A stretch of 64,000 nucleotides of DNA, taken from NCBI GenBank assembly GCA_020002185.1, contig CM034532.1, positions 53,285,430 to 53,349,429 of the forward strand, written 5' to 3'. This DNA comes from Paraescarpia echinospica (taxonomy: Eukaryota > Annelida > Polychaeta > Sabellida > Siboglinidae). The number at the start of each line of letters is the position of its first letter. Within the stretch, counting starts at the first letter, position 1. Below the pieces are notes generated by a model. The model was not told where the DNA came from and searched no databases. It saw only the letters and a program-made list of their open reading frames with translations. Shown here in pieces: positions 39,501-51,500 of the stretch. The translations under genes and the position numbers were made by a program.

Positions 39501-42500
39501 GCTAGTAGATAGTGTGCAGTGAATGAAGGATGCTGTGTGTTGTAGAACTTCCACACCGGCGGAGACTTCGAGAAGGCAGTGCTCACTATGGCAACAGCTT
39601 TTGAAATTCACCCAACATTTGTTACTGCAGAAGGCAAGTAAAGTCTGATGGGGTGATTTATAAAAGTTTTTACACTTGAAACCTCATAAATACACCACCA
39701 GATTGATAAACAGCAACCAGTTGACCACAAACAGAGTTGGCCACCATAGAACCATTGTGCACTGAAATGCTGAAAAGATATTTTGCTAAGTTTTCTAATC
39801 AGTAATTTGTTATACTTGTAAGTGACTGCATGAATTAATATGATACCTCTTCATTACCATTGTTATTGCACTTTGACTTAGTATTACCATTGTTATTGCA
39901 CTATAACTTAGTATTACCGTTGTTATTGCACTATAACTTAGTATTACCGTTGTTATTACACTTTGACTTAGTATTACCATTGTTATTGCACTTTGACTTA
40001 GTATTACCGTTGTTATTGCACTATGACTTTGTATTACCATTATTGTACTATAACTTAGTATTACCATTGTTATTGCACTATAACTTAGTATTACCGTTGT
40101 TATTGCACTTTGACTTAGTATTATCGTTGTTATTGCACTATGACTTTGTATTACCATTATTGTACTATAACTTAGTATTACCATTGTTATTGCACTTTGA
40201 CTTCGTATTACATTTGTTATTGCACTTTGACTTAGTATTATCGTTGTTATTGCACTATGACTTTGTATCACCATTATTGTACTATAACTTAGTATTACCA
40301 TTGTTATTGCACTATAACTTAGTATTACCATTGTTATTGCACTATAACTTAGTATTACCATTGTTATTGCACTATAACTTAGTATTAACATTGTTATAGC
40401 ACTATAACTTAGTATTAACATTGTTATTGCACTATAACTTAGTATTACCATTATTGCACTATAACTTAGTATTACCATTGTTATTGCACTATAACTTAGT
40501 ATTAACATTGTTATTGCACTTAGTATTAATTATTTTATATTCTATTACATATCAAGTTTCACGTCAATTTCATATGTAAAACTGAAATTACAAAACATAA
40601 TTCATGTCGAAATATTATAAGTGCATTTGAACATTTCAAGAGTTTACTGTTGTTAGTTATGTGTGTCTGAAAACAAAAGCATTGTGTGTTATACACTGAC
40701 TGTCTTCTCTTACCTAGATCGTTTCAGCATTTTTAGTGTAGATTCTGTATGGTTGAAGCAATTTTACTTTTTAATCTTGACAAGAGTTGCTCCTCATGTT
40801 GTTACAGACGTGAACCTGCTACTGGAGCTCTACTTGGGCCTGCAAGAGTATAGGAAGGCTGTCGAGGTAGGCACATGTCATGTCATGTCATGTCATGTCA
40901 TGTCATGTCATGTCATGTCATGTCATGTCATGTCAACCTTATACAGGACATGACACACTGAAGTGACAGCCATTAGTTCACCTTCTTAGTTTGCATTTTC
41001 TGGGCTCATCTTTTACCTATAACTACAAATTTCGTCAATCATGTTCTTTGTAAATATGGCGAAACACGTTGTTAGCTTAGGGTAATTGTCAAGTGTAACA
41101 TCAATACACACATGTCAGTAAGAATGCACTAGTTACTTGTGTCAGCAAGAATGAACTAGTGACATGTGTCAGCAAGACAAGTGTTGGTAACAATGGTTAA
41201 CACATTAATTGAGACATTTTTGGTTTTAATTTCTGTGTCATTTACAAAGGTGAGTTTGTTTTGCTAGCTGTCTTGAGTCATCTAGGTTGTGGGTGTTTCA
41301 GACCCTAGTGCACCATTGTGGGGTGCGTTTGCACTACCCTGATGACACAGTCTACACCCCAGGGGAAGCCTCCCGAGATGACAGCTCAATACCTGTCAGG
41401 TTGGTCATAGTTCAACAACATAAAGATCATAGATATTGATTTTCCGTGTCCAGTTTTTGAGTCATTCATCAAACATATCTTCCTTTCTTTATTTATGTGT
41501 TGCTCTGTCAACATGTGGTCACATTGATTGACTCCTGTCACTCTACAAGTATCTTCTCAATGATTGATATCTGTCACTTTCTACAGATATTTTCTCAACA
41601 ATTGACACCTGCCACTCTCTACATGTACTGTCACTCTAGGAGTATCTTCTCAATGATTGACACCTGTCACTCTATATGTACTGTTACTCTAGGAGTATCT
41701 TCTCAATGATTCACACCTGTCACTCTCGACATGTACTTTCACTCTAGAAGTATCTTCTCAACGATTAACACCTGTTACTCTCTGCACGTACTGTCACTCT
41801 AGGAGTATCTTCTCAACAATTGACACCTGTCACTCTCTACCTGTACTGTCACTCTAGGAGATTGACACCTATCACACTCTACATGTACTGTCACTCTAGG
41901 AGTATCTTCTCAACAATTGACACCTGTCACTCCCTATATGTACTGTCACACTACAAATATCTTCTCAATGACTGATATATGTCACTCTCTACATGTACTG
42001 TTACTCTAGGAGTATCTTCTCGACGATTTACACCTGTCAGTCTACATGTACTGTCATTCTAGGAGTATCTTCTCAATGATTGACACCTGTCACTCAACAA
42101 GTATCTTCTCAGTGATTGACACCTGTCACTCTACAAGTATCTTTTCAATGATTGACACATGTCACTCACTGCAGGTGCGCTGTGCCAGATGAGCTGCCAG
42201 TTGACCTGCGCTCCAAGCTCATCGTGTGTGCCATCTATCTGTGCTATGGAGACTGCATCCAGGTAACTTCCAGGGCAGAAACTAATTTTTAACTTCTTAA
42301 ACCAGCATTTATTACTTAATTTTATATATTTTCATCTATTTTAAATAATTTATTATCATTTACATAACTTATACATTTTTGAATATGTGTGTGTGTGTGT
42401 GTGTGTATGCGTGAGTTTGTGTGTGTGTGTGTATGCGTGAGTGTATGCGTGAGTGTGTGTTTGTATGTGTGTGTGTATGCATGTGTGTTTGTAGGTGTAT

Positions 42501-45500
42501 GCATGTCTGTGTGTCTGTGTGCGTGTTTATGCACCTCTAAATCAATTTATACATACCTACTCATTGTGAATGTTGTCAGGAGCTGGTGGAGCCACTGCTG
42601 TTGGAGCTGCCCAATGAGGTTGGAGACCTGTACCTCGATGTGGCAGAGGCCTTCATGGAAGTCGGCAACTACAAATCTGCCAAACCCATCTTGGCAGCCC
42701 TCGTCCACTCAGACAACTATAACCTGGTCAGTTTGCTTATACGATAATAATAATAATAATAAACTTCTCAAGCACTTATATCCTCAGGAATCTGAGCACA
42801 AAGGCCAACATACATGAATCATAAGGCAAAATCATTAACAGGGACTCGCAGGAGTCATCATTAGAACAAGGGACCACCGAAGGTTTAGGGTGGAAATGCA
42901 ATTTCAAACAAATAAGTCTAGGGTTTGTACGAAAGTTGGCTATAGTTTTAGATGATTTTAAAGTGATAGGTAGTTGATTTCCATTTTTGGTGCAGCTAGA
43001 GAGAAAGCATATTTGCAAATATTAAGCTTAGTTTTAGGAACAAAAATTGGTTGTGAAACAGATGAACTGAGGTTGCTGGGGATGTGTGTTTGTTTCTGGA
43101 TAAAATACCTGTATCAAAATCTGCCAGGGTAAATCATTCTGGCGAGTGTTACCTAATGTTGACATTTGTTGTTGCTATTTATTGAGCATGTTTCTAGTGA
43201 TAACCTACTTAAATGATTTAAGTTAGATGAATTTTACAAATTTCATAAATTTACACGGTACTATAAAATACGACATTAAAAAGAGTAATATCATGACTTT
43301 ACCAAAGACATTAATTAGTTGAAATCTTAATTAATTCCACAGATATGTTTTAAAATCTGCTTACCTTCTTATTCTTCTGTGTCATTCACTTAGATGTGCT
43401 TTCATTCTGTTGTGTCCTGTTCGCACTCTGAACAGAATGACCTGGTCAGCTCTGTTGAGATGGTAGTAGCTGTCACTCTTGTTGTGCTTGGGATGTTGTT
43501 GGCGCCATTTTGTCTCTGTCAGGGTCTTGATGATGGTCTTTTCATCACTGTATGATACACCTTTGTTGTTTTATTCCAGTTGATCCCTGTCAGCTGTTTC
43601 ATTTCCCCTGATTCTGCAGTGTGCAGGGACCCACTCTAGTCTTACTTTTGCCTGCACACTCAGTTCTAACAGTAGTAATCAGTTCATTCATTCATCTGCT
43701 ATCGTACGAGTTGTATTTCTGAGAAAAGTAGCTTTGAGACCTAGCAACAGAAGATCATAATGTCTCATTGAGTGTGGTTGTGGCAGGCTGCGGTGTGGCT
43801 GAGGTACGGTGAGTGCCTCAACTCCCTGGGCGAACTGACAGCGGCAGTGGAGGCGTATGCTACAGTTGTCTCCCTTGCCCCCTCTCACTCTGGGGCAAGG
43901 GTAACTCTATCGACCCTCCAGCAGCAGCTGGGTCGCCACGAGGAAGCCCTCGAGACCCTGGAACATGGTGGGTCTACCAGGCACTTGTATAGGATTCTTT
44001 TCAACTTTCACTTAGTAATCTGAGCAACAAATTTATTTCTCTCTGCCTTAATAGATAATGGTACAATATCTTTCTTGTAGCATTTAATTTTCTACCCATG
44101 TGAAGGATTGCATTCATATGAGCTCTCATTATTTATGTACTTATGCATGCATGCAAACACATACAGATTTATGCACAGATGCATGCACGCATGCATGCCC
44201 TCAGGCACACACACGCATGCACGCACGCACGCACACACACATCCACAATCCTTAGCACTGAAGATACTTATGTACCCTTTATATATAAAATGTACAGTGG
44301 TACATGTCATGACTACAACATCACTATGTGTCTCTTCAGAAACGCTTCCAGAAGAGGAGGAAGACATCTACCCAAGACATGTGAGTGGGGCTGTTTCTCA
44401 CTATATTGCCAGTGTATTCACCAAGTCTCTGTATATTCACCATGATACAATTATCAGTCACACTTGTGCGTAGGCTGGGAACTGTGCTATCTCACATTGG
44501 GTATGGGGACTGTGTAATTGGATCACCTATACATAGCAGTTTATTCTTTGTGACTCGTTACTGTAGGACCTGCGCTTGTTGGTGCCCAAGTGTCTACTGC
44601 TGCACACACAGCAGAGACGTGATGAGTTCATCGACTGCTGTCGTCTGCTGCTGTTTGGCCACCTCGAGGGCATCATAGACAAATCACACGTAGATAGTAA
44701 GTACCTGGCAGCTACAAGACAATATAACCAGCACTATACACCCTGCTAGGTACAAGACAATACAATAGACTCTTAAGTATCAATTTAACTATACAAAATC
44801 CACCCTATTTGGCTAGTTACCTGTGTCTTTCTAGGACGTCTAGACAGGTCAGACCGTCTATCACACAACTTGTTGTTTGCAAAAACAAAGCTTGACCTGG
44901 GCAGTTTTTTTAATAATAATTTTTTCATAAAGTGGTATTTCTAATAAAATGCTGAAAGTGCTGAACAGAATCTAACATAAACTGTTCAATGTAGCATAAA
45001 TATGAGCATTATGTATTGTTATTGTCTACCCGGGCAGTGCAACATGTATACCTATGCCATTGTGCAGCCAGACTGCCAGTGCACAGACTGCTAACCTGCA
45101 GCCAGACTGTGCAGCAGTTGTTCCTTTTTGCAGTCATAATGACCAACCGCAGCTACAAACATCGCATCGCAGCCTTGAGAGACTGCCTCGGTGCCACCCT
45201 AGAGAGACAACTCAAGGCAGGTGAGAGAGGGCAGGTGTGGGACATGGTTCACTGAGGGTAGAGGGTGGAAGGGGTATGATATGGAGGGTGAATGTTTCGT
45301 GGCAATATTGTGAATGAGAAAATTAACTCTGCATGATGACCCACGTTTGTTGTCAAGCAATTGAAGGTGCAATAAAGAATGTACCAAACATGATGGAAAT
45401 TGTTACTGACTATTCTGCACTTCTCAGTGAATTTGAACTTGAGACCCACACGCCCACACACACACATACACGCACGCACACACACACACACTCACTCACA

Positions 45501-48500
45501 TGCACACACACACACACTCACATACACTCACACACGCACACACACGCACACTCACTCACACACACACACTCACTCACATGCACACACACGCACACACTCA
45601 CTCACACACACACACACTCACATACACTCACACACACACATACGCACACTCACTCACACACACACACTGACTCACACACACACTCACATACACTCACTCA
45701 CACACTCACTCACACACACTGACTCACACACACACTCACATACACTCACTCACACACACACTCACGTACACTCACTCACACACACACTCACACACACTGA
45801 CTCACACACACACACTCACATACACTCACACACACACTCACTCACACACACACTCACACACACTCACTCACATACACACACACACTCACACACACACACA
45901 CTCACTCACACACACTCACTCACACTCACTCACACACTCACTCACACATACACATGCACACACTCACATACACACACTCACACACACTCACTCACACACT
46001 CACATACACTCACTCACCCACACACGCACACACTCACTCACACACTCTCTCACACGCACACACACTCATTCACACACACACACTCACTCACACACACTCA
46101 CATGCACTCACTCACACACACACGCACACACACTCTCACTCACACACACTCACTCACACACACTCACACACACACTCACATGCACTCACATTCACACGCA
46201 CACACATTCACTCACACACACTTACACACGCACGCACACACACTCACACACATGCACACATACACACATGCACACGCACATAAATACTCTAGCTTGACTA
46301 CAGATGTCTGAAGACTTGGTGAAAATGTTCATCATGTTGGAAAAATACAATAAATTATAGTTTGATTAAATGATGTCTAAACTGTTTGCTGGCAGAGACC
46401 GTGGCAGAGACCGTGGCAGAGACCGTGGCAGAGACCGTGATGCTGTTCAACCTCCTACTGCAGCATTCACTGTTACTTGTGTTTCACTGCTTCAGCTTCT
46501 GCTGCGATTGATGAGAGCAACATCACCGTGGACGACCTCTGGCAGCTCTACCTCAAGGTCTGTCACATCACAGATTTCTGCAAGCACTATCACCCCGCCT
46601 TCTGTTGAAAACTGTCTTAGGGATCGTCCACAGTTGTGGATATTTATCTATTCGTACTCAGTCCATATCAATTCACGACAGCCCTTCCTACCTCCTAAAA
46701 TAATGCGCTGAAATATAAATAACATTTACCAGTCGTATAAAGTTAGCTAAGCCATAGCGGCGGGTTTAGCCTAGGTAGACTCTAACAGTTTTGTATCTCA
46801 TGACAAGGTACATTCAACTCCAAGGACATGTTATATTTAAAACAGCAATCATCACGATAATAGGCATGTTTGCAAACATTTATGTACAGTCATTATGGTT
46901 ATGCAATTCACTTGCAACATTCATTTTAATAATTAGAACTTGGACCTTGATGTCCCCTCCCCATTTTGTACATTCTGTAAGAACAGGTAAATGTGGACAT
47001 TTGTGAATGGGTAGCCCTGTGAATGACACCTTAGATTAATATTATTTTTCTTTAGAATCTTAGGTGGCTTCTGTGTAATCCATGTCCGAACGTGTATGTA
47101 ATACAATGAATGACATTGCGATGACATTGCCAACTGAGTAACTACTACAGATCGAAGAGGCACAAAGAATATGACATGTAACGACAGTAAATGGAACATT
47201 TATTTAGTTCTTCTTTCATGGCCACATTTTGTTAGTACATGGCGTAGTCTTAGTCATTACAATATTATGAATGTACAAGTCAGGTGACAATGTTTGTGCT
47301 CATAGCACATACATTACCTGATGCTAATTACGAGCAGACAATTACTTGTAAAAAACTATTGATTTGAAGCTACACGTGATGTATGTAACTACTGTGAATG
47401 CACATTAAGCAATTAAAAATGTATTGCATTGTTAACTTTAAAAACATTCTCTGAAGTGTGGTAGAAAACATTGATGCTTTGCCACAGTGTGTTTATATGT
47501 CTATGCTCTTCAAACAGCCTATTTCCAAAACAACCAGCTGCATATGGCAAAGGACGATGTGATCACATCAGTGAATATGTCCTGATTTTAAAGTACTATT
47601 TCCCACAATAAAAATAAATATATAAAATGTCATTGAAATGTACACAGTCAGGCTCATGTATTGGTTGTGCTTTTGTTGGGTCAATCGTGTGCTTCAGATT
47701 CAGAGGAATTATGTGGGGTGATTTGATCCCAGACTTTCTAGGCTAATGCTGGGTCACGGACCATCTTGCTGCACAGCTCGCCCAGTGGGATATCAACATA
47801 GTCTGTAAACATGAAATACTTAACGTAAATGACATTGTCAATGTGCACACAGTTAGACATCTGTGCCATTCCATGCAGTTGTTAATAAATGGCATGTATT
47901 TATTCAGCGTTAAAGGTTTATGTGTCTAATTTGAGAAAAACGACGCAGTACCGTATTGTCACGGAATTGCGTGACGAATAGTATTCGTGACTATAAGTGT
48001 AAGGCAAAATCACGTGCTATGCCTAAAAAGGTTATTGAAAATGTCAAAGCATGCTCATGTTCTAATGCCATCATCTGGTCATGTATTGACTTACGTGATA
48101 CATAGAGATTTACATAGTGTAGATAGGATATACAGTTTTGGGCAGTAGGTGCCTTTATAAGCTTTGTCGGTCTAAATTAGTAAGTACTCAATCAAAACAA
48201 CTTTTCTAACAGTTTGGTTATACAAAATTTACAGAATAAGTGTTACAGACCAAGCACATATCATCTTACTGTAGAATTTGTTTTGGTTTATAAAACATTA
48301 GGTCACACAAATTTTACTCCCAAGGGAAAGGCCAAACCTTGCCCGGCCCAAATGTCTGAAGTTAGTGGATCACGGAATTCGGTTGCAATGCAGTATTGTG
48401 TTTTACACATAATTATATTTATAACATGAACATGCCAACCTGGTTTATTTCCAACTGCAGCTACTAGTTCAACGTAAATGTTCACCGAAACAGTCAAACA

Positions 48501-51500
48501 GAAGAGAAAACACGATACAGTCGGACACAATATCAAGGACAGGGGTCAACGTCAACAAATTGGATGACGCACGAATCATTGTCGAATGGGCAAAAAAACA
48601 GGAAAGTTGCCGTTGAACGGTTGCTTATGGAGTATATTAAATTGTTTAAAATTTTAGGTCTTTTACACTGACTCATCTGCCGAACTTCAATTTTTTTTAT
48701 CCTGTCCGTTGACTCGTCGAACTTATTGCTCTGACATTGCTGGTGTCGGTGCTGTTTTTCTGTAGTGTTAGTATGGTAAGTCTGGATTGCAGTTTCCTTC
48801 ACTTTAGTGACACCTTATCGGCGCATCCAATGACAATTCGAAGCTTCAAACTTCAACTTGTTTGTAAGTCCATCATCAGAAAAATGGTCGCTGCATATGT
48901 GTGCAGATGGTATGAGTTTCAAACTCCAATGTGCACAGTTTCTCGCAATGAATCGGGCTTTCTGATGCATGAGTGATTCTGTGCGACTGGGAAATCGATG
49001 TTCACTTACTGTTTTACTTGCTGTATTGTGGTACCGAACACTACACAGTAACTATGAGGTCTACTCTCGCTTAATTTATGTAAGACTTCCAAAATATCCC
49101 AATTTTAAATGAGAAATATGAATAAGTTAGTCAACAACAAGAACATAAACAACACGGAACAACGTGATTACGCTTCTGCAGCGCACATTGGCACCAGCCG
49201 CTGTTGCACCTTTTCTGACGTTTGACCTAGATTATGATGACTGCACTGGCGCGATGTGAAATGGTTCTAATTACTCTTGGCCTAGTGAAAAATTAACTGG
49301 ACGGATTACGCTAAAATTTGGTACATAATTTGTGTGTATTATGAGATAACGTATAGTGTAATTAAAAAAATTACAATTTCTCTGGCTGAGGCCTTTAAGT
49401 ATACCTTGTGTTGCTTCTTTCTTGTAGTTGTGTATATTTTTCTGTCATGTTCCACTCTTGTAGCTATGTGATGCACTGGTGGATGCAGGACAGTTCTCTC
49501 TGATGGAGCATGTCACCAGTGTTGCTCTGATTGTGCCTGAGTTCATCACTGATCCAGACATGTGTCAGGTGGGTGCTCATTGTATTACGTGTTTGTCTCA
49601 CTAATACATTACATATGGGAAGAATATATTTCCAAAATATCGCTGTATGATTATGGTGTCAAATTGGGTTACCAAGGTAGTCTAATGTTGTCATGGGATG
49701 ATGGTGGATTACAAAATTAGTCAGGTGTGGCCCCAGGATGGTGGTGGGTTACCAAGGTAGTCAGGTTTTGTCATGGAATGACAGTGGGTTACCAAGGTAG
49801 TCAGGTGTTTTCATGGAATGACAGTGGGTTACCAAGGTAGTCAGGTGTTACGGTATGACAGTGGGTTACCAAAGTAGTCAGTTGTTGTCATGTGATGACA
49901 GTGGGTTACCAAAGTAGTCAGGGTTTGGGTTACTAACGTACTGTGGAAGTTCACTATTAAGGTCAGTCTCTCGAGAATGGACAAGTGACGTGAATGGTGA
50001 GGTGACCTTATTAGTGAGACTCATTTCCAATACTTTACTGCTACAGAAATTAGTTGGGACTGTCCTAAGGTGACCTTAATTGCAAGGTGACTGTACTACC
50101 AAGGTGATCCTAAAGTGAGGTTCGACTGTAGTCAGGTTTTGGGTTACCAAAGTAGTCGGTTGTTGTCATGGGGTAACAGTGAGTTGTTGTGGTGAGACGA
50201 TGTGACCGTGTGTGTGGGTGTATGTTTCAGGAGATAGACTTCATCTGTATGACGGCGTGTCTACTCAACAACAATGCCCAGTGCGCTTACAGCTTCATCA
50301 AAGAACTGTGCATTAAGGTGAGGGGTGTCACTGCGGCTAAATGAGGGGTGTCACTGCAGCTACGTGAAGGGTGTCGCTGCAGCTATGTGAGGGGTTTCAC
50401 TGCGGCTAAATGAGGGGTGTCACTGCAGCTATGTGAGGGGTGTCACTGCGGCTAAATGAGGGGCGTCACTGCAGCTAGGTGAGGGGTGTCACTGCAGCTA
50501 GGTGAGGGGTGTCACTGCAGCTATGTGAGGGGTGTCACTGCAGCTATGTGAGAGGTGTCACTGCAGCTAGAGTTCCCTCAGATCTGGGAAAAATATAAGA
50601 AAATCTGGACATCAGAACAAAAAAGGAATTAGCATGGAAAAATCACAGAATTGAAACTTATGCCGAATGCGGCATCCAGTGTGCAAACATGAACCAAGCT
50701 TACAACTTGTTCTAATCTCTTCCAGGAGCTTGATTGTAACCGAGCGTGGAACTTATTCTGTCAGATCATCACCATCTCTCAAGACATCCGCCACAACCGT
50801 TTCTGTCTGCGTCTCATGATGAAGGTACGACCATTAACCTTGGAAGTCCCATAATATATGTACATCCCACGACACCCATCCCAGTTGTCAACACGGCTGT
50901 TTCTTAGCGAGCTGCAGCCAGCCAATAACCATTGATGTAAGTCGAGTTGCCAATCTTACGATATAGTCTTTGGTTCCACTAAACATGTGCCATATGTTAT
51001 GACACTTTTCCTCTATATCAATTTTCTATGACAATATGTGACCTGCCACAGGGACCAGGCATTAAGTCGTACTTGCCTATCCTGAACATGAGAAAAAAAT
51101 TGCTGTATAGGTTGTGTTCCTTCAATTTTTTGATTTTGTCAGAAATGCCCACCTTACAATCTCATCTTTAATGTGCAGTTGATTTTCCTCGACAAACAAT
51201 CTGAAACTAGTAAAATGCATGCATTTATAAAAGAATATATTAGAACACAATAGACAAAATGAGTCAAAATTATTTTGTTTCTCAGAATGTTGGCTTTTAA
51301 CGTCTGCCTTAGTTTTCACAATAAATAACGAAACTACAGAAGGTATTTCAACAAATGAGGTTTTAGTTTAAAGATCATGATCGGTGAAATCAAAAAACGT
51401 ACAAACATCCTTTTCCAAATTGTGCGACTTAATACCCACTTTGCTGTGACAGGCCACGTGTGTCTGTCTTCAGTGGCAATGAGTTGGCATTCTCTGCCTT

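Noticed and set aside
39810..40508. 232-codon minus frame and 179-codon plus frame rich in Leu/Ser/Tyr
   Set aside because: 30-bp array in GTF3C3 intron 9; low complexity on both strands.
45400..46311. 303-codon His/Thr/Ser frame
   Set aside because: Translation of (CA)n/(CACT)n repeats.
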